Shown here: in pieces, positions 47,321-55,044 of the stretch
Layout of the letters: every line of letters begins with the position of its first letter
Numbering within the stretch: position 1 is the first letter of the stretch
Assembly (NCBI RefSeq): GCF_021190915.1
Contig: NZ_JAIOAP010000012.1
Location: 62,001 to 126,000, forward strand
Origin: Cohnella silvisoli
GTDB taxonomy: Bacteria > Bacillota > Bacilli > Paenibacillales > Paenibacillaceae
Length of the DNA: 64,000 nucleotides
Direction: 5' to 3'
Position numbers and translations under genes: made by a program
Notes under the pieces: generated by a model
Database searches by the model: none
Seen by the model: the letters and a program-made list of their open reading frames with translations, nothing else
Told to the model about the DNA's origin: nothing

Positions 47321-47575
47321 TTGGCAACTCTCGGTGCAAGAATCAAAGAACTTAGAGAAGAAAAAGGAGTAACACAACGCGAGCTTACCGAATATTTGAA
47401 TTATAAGACAACTCGTTCGGTTCAGCGGATTGAATCTGATGAACAGACAATAGATCACCTACAGGTAATCCAGCTAGCTAATTACTTCAAAGTTACCTCC
47501 GACTACCTTCTCGGCTTAACCGATGTTCGTCCGGTGAAAAGTTTAATTACCGCTAGTCTCGACGACTTATTCTGA
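47321..47575 (+). CDS. XRE-family repressor (immunity candidate)
   Basis: 84 residues. Helix-turn-helix ARIKELREEKGVTQRELTEYLNYKTTRSVQRIESDEQTIDHLQVIQLANYFKVTSDYLLGL; short C-terminal tail. TTG start with AGGAGG 9 nt upstream. It is divergent from the strongest early promoter and AT-rich, as expected for an immunity regulator expressed in the lysogen. No protease domain, so SOS release would need another factor. Confidence 0.78.
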   Translation: MATLGARIKELREEKGVTQRELTEYLNYKTTRSVQRIESDEQTIDHLQVIQLANYFKVTSDYLLGLTDVRPVKSLITASLDDLF

Positions 47576-47731
47576 GACAACCCACACCCCCTCCCGTTCC
47601 TCCCTCGTCGTTCCACATCGCCGGAAGCTCGCGTAATGTTTCCCGCGCCAGGTAGACGCTAAAGCCTCCGCGCTATACCGTTTACCGACGCAGGAAACTA
47701 CTACACCGCCGCTCGTTGCCGCTTCGTTAAG
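47567..47731 (-). CDS. Possible small protein with non-canonical start
   Basis: An open frame (NEAATSGGVVVSCVGKRYSA... ending WVVSE) downstream of the zinc-ribbon gene. No ATG, GTG or TTG fits; GGAGG is 9 nt before a CTT at 47731. The coding look is fair, but the start is unproven and it overlaps the end of the XRE gene. Confidence 0.35.
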   Translation of the reverse strand, partial: LNEAATSGGVVVSCVGKRYSAEALASTWRGKHYASFRRCGTTREEREGVWVVSE

Positions 47732-48056
47732 CGCCCGCCGCCTCCTCCGCCTTCCAACACGGCTGATCGCCGCGTTTAGATTCCGTAAGTGTTAACAACC
47801 CGATCGTCCTTCCCGCGAGCACCTTCAGAAGATCAACCGTATAAATTTTTACGTCGCGCTCCGTTTCGACATGGCGTAGATAAACGACATTACCGTACGA
47901 TCGCACGAACGTAAATTCACCGGTTATAACCTCCTTCGCTACATCTGCAGCTTCGTACTTTCCTCCGCAACTATGTTTACCCCCGACGTACCACGCGTTA
48001 GCCTGTTCTCCGCATACGTTACATACCGCTTTCCTAATCGTCTTTTTCGCAGCCAT
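47727..48056 (-). CDS. Zinc-ribbon hypothetical protein
   Basis: 109 residues. CNVCGEQANAWYVGGKHSCGG at the N-terminus may bind zinc; then strands (FTFVRSYGNVVYLRHVETERDVKIYTVDLL). GGGAGG lies 7 nt before the ATG. No family recognised. Confidence 0.62.
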   Translation of the reverse strand: MAAKKTIRKAVCNVCGEQANAWYVGGKHSCGGKYEAADVAKEVITGEFTFVRSYGNVVYLRHVETERDVKIYTVDLLKVLAGRTIGLLTLTESKRGDQPCWKAEEAAGA

Positions 48057-48090
48057 TACGCTAACCTCCCGTTATTATTTAGTGGCAACC

Positions 48091-48120
48091 GTACGACAAC
48101 GTTCGACATCGCTCGACATT
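48091..48120. repeat. Three tandem 10-bp repeats
   Basis: GTACGACAAC, GTTCGACATC, GCTCGACATT: consensus GNNCGACANN with exact 10-bp period, between two genes. One helical turn per unit suggests a protein-binding array. Confidence 0.5.
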
Positions 48121-48128
48121 ATCCGCTA

Positions 48129-48533
48129 TTACCACGTAATTGCTACGACATCGGCCGCGCCTTTCTGTTCCGCCTCTATCCGCTCACGCTCCGCCTTCTC
48201 CGCAAGTATCCGCGGCAATATCCGCGACGCCATGAACGATAATACGAAGCCGGCGCTAAGCTGCGGAAAGTCACGTGTCGGCCGGTAATCCGCGAAGGCT
48301 TGTTCACATACTTCGCGCAGGACAACGGGACCGTAACGTTCGATCGCCGCTTTAATCTGGCGCTGCTCAAACCCCCAATTACGCATCGGAACGTATTCCT
48401 CAACGCCGAATTTCTCGCGATTCATCTCCGCGAAATAACTGTGGAATGTCAACGTGTTCCATGCGGCTGTCGGGAGATTGCGCCAATCCTTCGCGTTAAC
48501 TTTCGGCTGCTTCACCGCCTTCTTACGTGCCAT
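48129..48533 (-). CDS. Hypothetical phage protein
   Basis: 134 residues with a basic start MARKKAVKQPKVNAKDWRNL, then NTLTFHSYFAEMNREKFGVEEYVPMRNWGFEQRQIKAAIERYG and a Glu-rich end. No family recognised; the pattern recalls small replication accessory proteins. GGAGG is 9 nt before the ATG. Confidence 0.6.
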   Translation of the reverse strand: MARKKAVKQPKVNAKDWRNLPTAAWNTLTFHSYFAEMNREKFGVEEYVPMRNWGFEQRQIKAAIERYGPVVLREVCEQAFADYRPTRDFPQLSAGFVLSFMASRILPRILAEKAERERIEAEQKGAADVVAITW

Positions 48534-48849
48534 AATCTAACGCCTCCCTCGCTAAGTGCGCCATTGCTGATCGCGGCATCATCGGACTCTTACGGTCGTC
48601 CATCCGTTCTAACACGCCGCGTAACCGTTCAATCTCCGCGAGTGCAGCCGGCCACCCTTCGCGAGCTTCCGCTATGAACCGTGCGTCATTTATCCCGTTT
48701 GCGTCCGGAGGAAGTACGATTCGACGACGATTAGATACGTTCGGTTGACGAATCTGAGTCGAGATACCCTCGGCTACCAACCACGGTCCGTGACTCGCCG
48801 CGTCACATACCCGCCGATCCTCCGCAAAGTTACGTCTTATTACCGACAT
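48523..48849 (-). CDS. Ead/Ea22-like early protein
   Basis: 108 residues from the ATG at 48849. RVCDAASHGPWLVAEG and NDARFIAEAREGWPAALAEIERLRGVLE are typical of the small Ea22-like early proteins. Function unknown. It is the first gene after the second copy of the 26-bp promoter element. Confidence 0.68.
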   Translation of the reverse strand: MSVIRRNFAEDRRVCDAASHGPWLVAEGISTQIRQPNVSNRRRIVLPPDANGINDARFIAEAREGWPAALAEIERLRGVLERMDDRKSPMMPRSAMAHLAREALDYGT

Positions 48850-48872
48850 TCTCCGTGTCCCCTTTCGTAAAT

Positions 48873-48921
48873 AGAATAGTTTAACTGCGCGATTTCCGTC
48901 GAACGCCAAATTCGGCGATTT
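48873..48921 (-). promoter_or_regulatory. Repeated promoter element, copy 2
   Basis: The 26-bp sequence at 48896..48921 is identical to that at 43542..43567. Its end gives a -35 TTCGAC (48898..48903) 19 bp before TATTCT (48873..48878), upstream of the Ea22-like gene. Confidence 0.6.
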
Positions 48922-48943
48922 CGCGTTTACACCCGCTGGAAAT

Positions 48944-49044
48944 TACGCATAGAAATACCGTATAATTTCATACGCATTTGTCGCATTGATACGCATTTAA
49001 CGTATTCGTCGCGCGTTTCCGTCGAAATTCCCAGTTGTGGATAA
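48944..49044. other. Candidate origin: iterons and DnaA box
   Basis: TACGCAT occurs at 48944, 48971 and 48990, and a perfect DnaA box TGTGGATAA (TTATCCACA on the minus strand) at 49036..49044, within an A/T-rich intergenic stretch. It could be a replication start. Confidence 0.42.
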
Positions 49045-49088
49045 CGTCAATCTCCCGTTTACTCTCGTATACTCCATTTCGCGTAGAA

Positions 49089-49511
49089 TTACGCAGCGAC
49101 GGTTTCTTCGTATCTCCGACCCGTTCGCTCCTCAAACGCGCGTATCTGCGGCCAGCGAATCATCGCTCTCTTCGCGTTCTTAGCCCCGGACAAAGAAGCT
49201 CCTACGCGCACACATTCCGCAATAAACTCATAGTCGCAATCGTCATACGGTTGACCCGTCATGTGAAGGCGCCAATGTACGAGCTCATGGTGCAGATTAT
49301 CGATTACTCGGACGAAGCCTAACTCGTTATTCGTCGGCGAGCTCATCCGAATCGTCTTTCGTTCCGCAACGTACAATGCCATATACACCGCCCATCTACG
49401 TTTGATTAATTCGATATTTCCCGTAAATGGTACGCCCCAATTTCTCAGGCAGAATAGGTTAGCTGCCACGTATAATTCGTCTAACGATAAGTTACCGCTC
49501 ATTTTACTCAT
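49089..49511 (-). CDS. SprT-like zinc metallopeptidase
   Basis: 140 residues from the ATG at 49511 that overlaps the upstream stop. Zinc motif HHELVHWRLHMTG (HExxH) and a following DYEFIAE with a possible third ligand fit SprT-like proteins. The N-terminal helix LSLDELYVAANLFCLRNW is also typical. Substrate unknown. Confidence 0.7.
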   Translation of the reverse strand: MSKMSGNLSLDELYVAANLFCLRNWGVPFTGNIELIKRRWAVYMALYVAERKTIRMSSPTNNELGFVRVIDNLHHELVHWRLHMTGQPYDDCDYEFIAECVRVGASLSGAKNAKRAMIRWPQIRAFEERTGRRYEETVAA

Positions 49512-49743
49512 CCACGCCAACATCCTTTTTCTTAAAGTCCGCATGTTCCGCGACGATAAGTTTCCCGCCGATATCACCGTAAGCTCCGCCGAACCGCGAA
49601 TCTGACGCGAGGCTCTCCGCGTATTGGCGGACGTGAGTGATATTCGCTTTCAATCGTCTGATCTCCGCGCGGTGTTCGCCTACTAGCGCGAGAGCTTCCG
49701 CAAAGAGTTCAGCGGGACTTGGCGGCGTGTGTTCGGTTACCAT
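49504..49743 (-). CDS. Small helical protein
   Basis: 79 residues. PSPAELFAEALALVGEHRAEIRRLKANITHVRQYAESLASDSRF is a long helix. CGGAGG upstream of the ATG. No family recognised. Confidence 0.58.
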   Translation of the reverse strand: MVTEHTPPSPAELFAEALALVGEHRAEIRRLKANITHVRQYAESLASDSRFGGAYGDIGGKLIVAEHADFKKKDVGVDE

Positions 49744-49759
49744 TACGCCAACACCTCCG

Positions 49760-50182
49760 TTATCTAACCGCGTCTACGATATCCTTCAGCGCGTAGTAAG
49801 CGGGATTAAGTACTTTACCGATTGCATCCGGAATAGAGAACGTGAGTGCCATTACGAGGATGAGCGTAAGTGTCCCGCCAACTAGCGAGTAAAAAAGCAA
49901 CATATTACCGGCATGTTTTCGTGCCTCCTCCGTGATGCTGGCCCGCGATTGTGTATGATTAATCCGCGCTTCGTTGTACTTACCGAGCGCTCTAAATGCC
50001 GCTATAATCAGCGCGATATCTATGATGAGTAGCAGCGCCCATATTCCGATCGTTGTGATCCCCGCGATAACTTGTTGCTTAACTAGCGCTGTCATAACGA
50101 ACTCCGTCGCCACGCCGAGCTTCTGCGCTATTGCATCGAGATATCCGAAAATGCGGTCCTGTATCGATTGATCAACGTTCAT
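49760..50182 (-). CDS. Membrane protein, two spans
   Basis: 140 residues. Spans at about residues 40 to 62 (IAGITTIGIWALLLIIDIALIIAAF) and 95 to 118 (LLFYSLVGGTLTLILVMALTF), joined by a charged loop. No family recognised. Unlikely to be the holin, as it is in the early region. Confidence 0.6.
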   Translation of the reverse strand: MNVDQSIQDRIFGYLDAIAQKLGVATEFVMTALVKQQVIAGITTIGIWALLLIIDIALIIAAFRALGKYNEARINHTQSRASITEEARKHAGNMLLFYSLVGGTLTLILVMALTFSIPDAIGKVLNPAYYALKDIVDAVR

Positions 50183-50236
50183 TCTTATCGTTCCCCTTTC
50201 GTTTAACTTGCGCTTTGAACCGAAACTGGTACGAAT

Positions 50237-50617
50237 CTACTCCGTAGTGCCTGGCGCGTCTCCTACGCGCTGGAAATGCGGCAACATCGCGACGGTAATC
50301 TCCGCCCTTACACGCGTAGTCTCTTTCGCGTAAGCTACGAGTAGGTCCGATAGCGTACGCGCCTCCGTCGTATCGTTAACTTCGTTGATGATCGCCCGTT
50401 CGACTGCGGAAATTAAGCCGCCGTGATTTAGCGGATAATAGCCGACATCGCGCCACTCTTCACGGATCGGACCGTCCTCTAGCGGCTTCTTAAACGGATG
50501 GCGCGACGGATCGACCGTGTGTTTACGCTTGAGTACGTATTGGCGCTCATCCGCGGTCATACGATAATTTGGCGTGATGGATACGGCGATCGGTGCCGCT
50601 GCGGTTTTTGCGGTCAT
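50237..50617 (-). CDS. Hypothetical protein
   Basis: 126 residues, MTAKTAAAPIAVSITPNYRM..., with a helical C-terminal half. It overlaps the upstream gene's stop by one base. No family recognised. Confidence 0.58.
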   Translation of the reverse strand: MTAKTAAAPIAVSITPNYRMTADERQYVLKRKHTVDPSRHPFKKPLEDGPIREEWRDVGYYPLNHGGLISAVERAIINEVNDTTEARTLSDLLVAYAKETTRVRAEITVAMLPHFQRVGDAPGTTE

Positions 50618-51024
50618 TACGCGTTCACCCCCGAGATTGATACGCCGAGTTCGTTCAGCGTGAATTTGATACCGTTCGCGATTCCAGCACAGCGAGCGTC
50701 ATAGTTTGAGTAGCCCAGCGAACCTCCGCGACTATGGCGATGTTTATAAGCGGCACGAATTCGGCCATGAGCGGCTTGGCGCGCTTCATCCGCAAGTTCC
50801 TCCGCGGTCTTCTCGACTTCGTAACCGTTGGCGATCGCAGAAACGAAAGCGTCCGGATTAGTTCTCGCGAATGAGCGGACAATATTAGCGCGATCCGTTA
50901 CATATGTACCGTCAGGACGAAACGCAATACCCATAAGCGTAGACAATTCGCAATAATCTCTCCGCAATCCTTCGAGTGCTTCCGCAACATTACGTGGTAA
51001 TTTCGTTTTAATTACGTTAGACAT
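50617..51024 (-). CDS. Hypothetical protein, DUF1642-like segment
   Basis: 135 residues. PDAFVSAIANGYEVEKTAEELADE resembles the ANGYEVE segment of DUF1642 phage proteins; the rest is charged and helical. Assignment is tentative. ATG start with GGAGG. Confidence 0.55.
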   Translation of the reverse strand: MSNVIKTKLPRNVAEALEGLRRDYCELSTLMGIAFRPDGTYVTDRANIVRSFARTNPDAFVSAIANGYEVEKTAEELADEARQAAHGRIRAAYKHRHSRGGSLGYSNYDARCAGIANGIKFTLNELGVSISGVNA

Positions 51025-51223
51025 ACGTTAAGACCTCCGTTTAATTATTCGTATAAGAGATAACGCGATAAAGGTTTAATACTACATCGTCGCGAGGAAC
51101 GAATGTGAACTCGCTATTTTTCATGGTTCTTCTTAAACGTTGGTTATCGTTAATACTAGTTATACTTAGTGCCACGCTGACCAAGTTGGTAAACACCATG
51201 TCGGTCAACTTATACTTGGATAT

Positions 51224-51628
51224 CTAATGGCATCCTGAGTAGTTACCCGCTACTTTTGAAGTCTTTGCCCTATTGTGTAGTGGCGATAACGTCTTGATTG
51301 CATATGCTTCGTAGATTTCCTGATCCGCGATGTCGTCAACGTAAAACCCCGCAACTCTATATAAGGAATTCTTTATTTCTCTTGTTCGCGGGTCATTCCC
51401 TACGAGGTGCTCTATCAGTCGTCGTTTCACGTTCAAGGATCTTCCTATATAAATCAACCGCTCCTTATCGTCATAAACAAGGTATACCCCGCCTTTCTTC
51501 CAGACTATTAGATGTAATGCCGCATAACACCGATCCGCAACACGTTTGTCGTTAGGGGAATTTACTTCTCTCCAATCTCTTACGTCAACACTAAAGTCAA
51601 AATCAGGCAATGAAATTAGAATTGACAT
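51224..51628 (-). CDS. GIY-YIG family endonuclease, second copy
   Basis: 134 residues. GVYLVYDDKERLIYIGRSLNVKRRLIEHLVGNDP is the GIY-YIG core, and DQEIYEAYAIKTLSPLHNR has the Glu and Asn. More AT-rich than neighbours; distantly similar to the nuclease at 15111. Probably a mobile homing-type nuclease. Confidence 0.8.
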   Translation of the reverse strand: MSILISLPDFDFSVDVRDWREVNSPNDKRVADRCYAALHLIVWKKGGVYLVYDDKERLIYIGRSLNVKRRLIEHLVGNDPRTREIKNSLYRVAGFYVDDIADQEIYEAYAIKTLSPLHNRAKTSKVAGNYSGCH

Positions 51629-51637
51629 ACCGACCTC

Positions 51638-51961
51638 CTAAAATATTGAGTATCCAGTAGACGGAAGAATGCGGTAATGTAACCGGTCAAATCTACCGTT
51701 GTTATCTCGCGCCCTTTCCGCAACGATGATTGGCGCGCCATCACGTCGGAACGCGAGTAACCGCTGCACGTACTTATTCGCCGTCTGCCGGTTAACGCCG
51801 AGCAAGCGTCCGACAGATGCCTGCGTAGGGTAGCAGCGGCCGTCACCGTCCATAAACGAAGCGATGACGGTAAGTGTCGCCCATAAGTCCGCACCCATCT
51901 CCGCGATGAGTCCGGATTTCGCCGCGTTAACCGATAGTCTTACGTAGATGTCCGCGGACAC
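51638..51961 (-). CDS. Winged-helix DNA-binding protein (HTH_36-like)
   Basis: 107 residues. LTVIASFMDGDGRCYPTQASVGRLLGVNRQTANKYVQRLLAFRRDGAPIIV is a helix-turn-helix of the type in replication initiators and regulators. GTG start with GGGGAGG 7 nt upstream. Confidence 0.7.
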   Translation of the reverse strand: MSADIYVRLSVNAAKSGLIAEMGADLWATLTVIASFMDGDGRCYPTQASVGRLLGVNRQTANKYVQRLLAFRRDGAPIIVAERARDNNGRFDRLHYRILPSTGYSIF

Positions 51962-52294
51962 CTTACCGCCTCCCCTCCGTTTGTGTTTCTCGCGCCTTCG
52001 TATATAGTACCCGCTAACATTCCGTATATTGGGACATCGCGCTTACAATTATTTAATCGAACGTGTCGGAGCGTTCCGCACACTTCAGCGTAAATTTATT
52101 TTCGCGGGATGTTCCGCGTTTTTACCATGCAATTAGACGCGATAGACTTGCGGGAGGTTTAGCGTAGCCAGTCGGGGTATTGGCGGTGATTTTACGGGGG
52201 AATTACGGGGATATAGGATAACAAAAAAACGGACACCCTACGCTGTGGAAGAGCGCGACTGGCGCCCTCCTTTACGTAAAGTGTCCGTTACTAA
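51962..52294. other. 333-bp region without a gene
   Basis: Intergenic stretch upstream of the winged-helix gene. It contains the terminator at 52222 and several TTACG-type short repeats; no gene seen. Confidence 0.45.
52222..52289 (-). terminator. Long-loop terminator after 52295 gene
   Basis: On the minus strand ACGGACAC pairs with GTGTCCGT across about 45 nt and is followed by a run of T. Confidence 0.6.
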
Positions 52295-52849
52295 CTAGTA
52301 TACGCTATCGGGCCAGAGTTTCGCATAAGCGTTTGTATTATCCACTAACCATGCTACTGCTTCTGTCTTATCCGCGTCGCTCGTTTTATTTGAAACAATG
52401 AACTCATTTATATTATTTCGGTTTTTAACGAGAGCTCTGCGTATTTCCGCTCTTTCACCTTCGCTGAAACTTACTGCCTGCGATTGTTCAGAAAGTAGTA
52501 GAGCCAGCCGATCAATAGGCATAGTTTTAACGAGACGGGCAAGGTCGTTCCAACTCTCGTACTGCATCTCCGGAGAACGAAACGCATTCTTCATTTCAAT
52601 ATGCTGCAGTTGATTAAGGAACAACTCATCCTCCGCGCAAAGCAAGGTTAATTTTTTAACGAGTTGTTCCAAACAATCCCCCGTATAGCTTGGTTCTTCG
52701 CTGTAAATTTCTGTGAACTCTCCTTGTTTCACTTTGTTTAATACATATTCATATGCCATCGACATTTTATTTTGATTCAAACTTATCGCAAGATTTCGCT
52801 GAATACGCAGAAAACCGACTATTTCTACTTTGTTGATATACTTCTCCAT
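52295..52849 (-). CDS. Hypothetical AT-rich protein beside integrase
   Basis: 184 residues, mainly helical, with no motif that I recognise. It is clearly more AT-rich than the replication genes and lies at the lysogeny end, so it may be cargo or an immunity or superinfection factor. Starts at the ATG 52849 with GGAG upstream. Confidence 0.6.
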   Translation of the reverse strand: MEKYINKVEIVGFLRIQRNLAISLNQNKMSMAYEYVLNKVKQGEFTEIYSEEPSYTGDCLEQLVKKLTLLCAEDELFLNQLQHIEMKNAFRSPEMQYESWNDLARLVKTMPIDRLALLLSEQSQAVSFSEGERAEIRRALVKNRNNINEFIVSNKTSDADKTEAVAWLVDNTNAYAKLWPDSVY

Positions 52850-52875
52850 TTAATGATGCACGCTCCCGTCTTCTT

Positions 52876-53856
52876 CTAATCAACGTACAAGTTCTCAAGT
52901 GGACTATGCCGGTCATGCTTCGTCGAGATATCGGACGCGAAGAGTGATACGTAAGTGCGCACCATATCCAACGTAGCATGACCGAGTATCTTCTGCAGTG
53001 ACAATGGGTCGCCTTCGTCCATAACGAACATTTTCGCGCCGGTATGGCGAAATGTGTGCGGGCTGACGCGTACACCTTTGATTCCCGCCGCGATTCCGTA
53101 TTCCTGAATACTCTCCTGCATCGTCCGCGTTTTCATCGGCGTGTTATCGATGTTTACGAAGAGGAAATCGTGATCGAGATACCCGCGGATCTCAATGTAT
53201 TCCTTCAAGTGGCGCTCCAACGTTTTCTGAAACGGTACATAGCGTTCTTTGCGGCCCTTACCGTACACTTTTATCTTCCGTTCGCGCCAGTTAATATTAG
53301 GTATCAAAATTCCTTCCGCCTCTGATACGCGGATCATCGTATCCAAAAACGTCAACATAAGTACGTAATTGCGGTACCCGGTGAATGTATTCTTTTTTGG
53401 TGCTTCTAACAACGACCGGAGTTGTGTCTTACTGAACGTCTCAATAATACGCCGCTCCGACTTAATTTTCTCAACACGATCAAACGGATTTGTCGTTACG
53501 TACCCTTCCGCTGCCATGAAGTTAAAATACGCACGCCATCCCCGCAGATATTTGTCTACTGTAGCGTCTACTACGCCCTCCTCACGTTTCGCCAATACGC
53601 AATCGTGAATTGTATCGTGCGTAACGTCGATCGGCCGTTCTACGCCTTGTACGGCTACCATACGCTTTAGCATTGATAAGACATCGCGATAATACGTAAT
53701 GGTATCCCCGGTTAAATTACGGATCTTACAATTACGGATGAACGTCGCCTCGGCTACGTCGAAGTCAACGGATTCACCCGCTAACTGCGTCGCATCATAG
53801 CCGGATACAGCGACCGTGTTCTTCCTACGTACTGGATTACGTTTAATTCCGGACAC
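52876..53856 (-). CDS. Tyrosine recombinase integrase
   Basis: 326 residues from a GTG at 53856 (GGAGGGG upstream). An N-terminal core-binding domain (FIRNCKIRNLTGDTITYYRDVLSMLKRM) is followed by catalytic residues: Arg in DTMIRVSEAEG, Lys in VYGKGRKERYVPF, HTFRHTG, the second His in ILGHATLDMVRTY with the nucleophilic Tyr. It integrates the phage, apparently into the adjacent tRNA-Leu gene. Confidence 0.92.
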   Translation of the reverse strand: MSGIKRNPVRRKNTVAVSGYDATQLAGESVDFDVAEATFIRNCKIRNLTGDTITYYRDVLSMLKRMVAVQGVERPIDVTHDTIHDCVLAKREEGVVDATVDKYLRGWRAYFNFMAAEGYVTTNPFDRVEKIKSERRIIETFSKTQLRSLLEAPKKNTFTGYRNYVLMLTFLDTMIRVSEAEGILIPNINWRERKIKVYGKGRKERYVPFQKTLERHLKEYIEIRGYLDHDFLFVNIDNTPMKTRTMQESIQEYGIAAGIKGVRVSPHTFRHTGAKMFVMDEGDPLSLQKILGHATLDMVRTYVSLFASDISTKHDRHSPLENLYVD

Positions 53857-53891
53857 AAAAAACACCCCTCCACGTTATTATCGTTCGAAAA

Positions 53892-53960
53892 CGAAAAAAG
53901 CGCGGTTATGAGGTGTATTTTCGTAGCATTTACGCGGCATCAAAACCGCAGGATTATTAT
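53892..53960 (-). terminator. Long-loop terminator downstream of tRNA genes
   Basis: GCGGTT pairs with AACCGC on the minus strand, followed by six T. It may stop tRNA transcripts from entering the integrase gene. Confidence 0.45.
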
Positions 53961-54071
53961 TACGCGAACCGTTTTATACCGATATTTCTACGCGATTCCG
54001 TAGGCTAACCGAGTGGCTTACCGTCAGGGTTACGTAGGCATAAACGTCGATATAACGGGCTAAATCGTATG

Positions 54072-54160
54072 TGGTGCCGAGGACGGGGGTCGAACCCGTA
54101 CGGTAGTCACCTACCGCAGGATTTTAAGTCCTGTGCGTCTGCCAATTCCGCCACCCCGGC
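54072..54160 (-). tRNA. tRNA-Leu (UAA), probable attachment site
   Basis: 89 nt with encoded CCA, acceptor GCCGGGG/CCTCGGC, long variable arm (GGTAGGTGACTACC) and anticodon loop CTTAAAA (TAA). Its 3' end points to the prophage, the classical integration site. Confidence 0.93.
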
Positions 54161-54234
54161 ATGTGGAACATGGTCGATTAGAGCATGTTCAAAGGTTACA
54201 TAACGTTATGTATTGCATACATCTGAATTTCAGT

Positions 54235-54311
54235 TGGTGGGCCTTGAGGGACTCGAACCCCCGACCAATCGGTTATGAGCCGACCGCTCTAACCAACTGA
54301 GCTAAAGGCCC
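54235..54311 (-). tRNA. tRNA-Ile2 (CAU, lysidine type)
   Basis: 77 nt, acceptor GGGCCTT/AAGGCCC, anticodon loop CTCATAA (CAT), encoded CCA. The body GGTTAGAGC...GGTTCGAGTCC resembles the minor Ile tRNA of Bacillus rather than elongator Met. Confidence 0.85.
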
Positions 54312-54333
54312 CCGTCTCGGTCCCGAGAAAGGT

Positions 54334-54410
<77 letters not shown>

Positions 54411-54448
54411 TCATTTTAACCAGGTCACGTTTATTGGCGACAAGTAAT

Positions 54449-54478
54449 AATATACTACACCACACACCCTGGCGTCAA
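54449..54478 (-). promoter_or_regulatory. tRNA operon promoter
   Basis: TTGACG (54473..54478), 18 bp, TATATT (54449..54454) on the minus strand just before tRNA-fMet. Confidence 0.7.
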
Positions 54479-54495
54479 GAACTTTCTTCGATTTC

Positions 54496-54651
54496 CTACT
54501 CTTTCTCTTCCGTTTTCGATTCCGCCTTCGCCATTTCCGCTAATTTCTGAAGTAAAATATGCTGCGGCATGTGCATAAGGTGCTCAAGCGGTACCTTCAT
54601 ATATTGAGCAAGCTTCACGGCTGTGTCTGCCGATAGGGGCATTCTTCGCAT
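54496..54651 (-). CDS. yycC: YycC-like protein
   Basis: 51 residues: MRRMPLSADTAVKLAQYMKV then PLEHLMHMPQHILLQKLAEM, the conserved YycC pattern. GGAGG is 7 nt before the chosen ATG. A conserved small Bacillales protein of unknown function; marks the beginning of host DNA. Confidence 0.8.
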   Translation of the reverse strand: MRRMPLSADTAVKLAQYMKVPLEHLMHMPQHILLQKLAEMAKAESKTEEKE

Positions 54652-54723
54652 CGCCATACCTCCTTCATCCTCTTTCCCTCGGACTCAGAATAGCATAGGA
54701 TCACCGTTGTTGCCAACCCGTTC

Positions 54724-54888
54724 CTAAGGCAAGTAACGCACGCCATATCTCCCGCGCCGGGATCGAAAAACTTCGATTTCCTGGGGGACATCTACCCCGA
54801 ATACCCAGCTATCGTGCTCCATGCGTTGAACAAGGCATCCCGCTTGAAATTTACTGTCGTATAATCTGGACCAATAAATCCATTTCAT
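54724..54888 (-). CDS. Hypothetical small host protein
   Basis: 54 residues from the ATG at 54888 (GGAGGG upstream): MKWIYWSRLYDSKFQAGCLV..., aromatic and strand-rich. No family recognised. Confidence 0.58.
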   Translation of the reverse strand: MKWIYWSRLYDSKFQAGCLVQRMEHDSWVFGVDVPQEIEVFRSRRGRYGVRYLP

Positions 54889-54989
54889 CTCGTTCCCTCC
54901 GGATTCTGGTGTCGATCTTGCTGCTAATAGCATGTGCGGCTTTTGTGATTTTGAATCCATTGTTGGATCATTATTATTGTCCAAAATCG

Positions 54990-55028
54990 AAAAATGGTGG
55001 TGCAGGGATATGCCCCTGCACCACCACT
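54990..55028 (-). terminator. Terminator of the ABC export operon
   Basis: A 13-bp perfect stem (TGGTGGTGCAGGG with CCCTGCACCACCA) and TTTTTC on the minus strand. Confidence 0.88.
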
Positions 55029-55044
55029 TTATAGCTCAATAGGC

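Noticed and set aside
51096-51122. GCGAG/CTCGC hairpin with TATTTTT as a plus-strand terminator
   Set aside because: No plus-strand transcript is expected there; probably chance in the upstream region of a minus-strand gene.
1-54071. CRISPR array or diversity-generating retroelement
   Set aside because: No regular repeat-spacer pattern and no reverse transcriptase frame seen.
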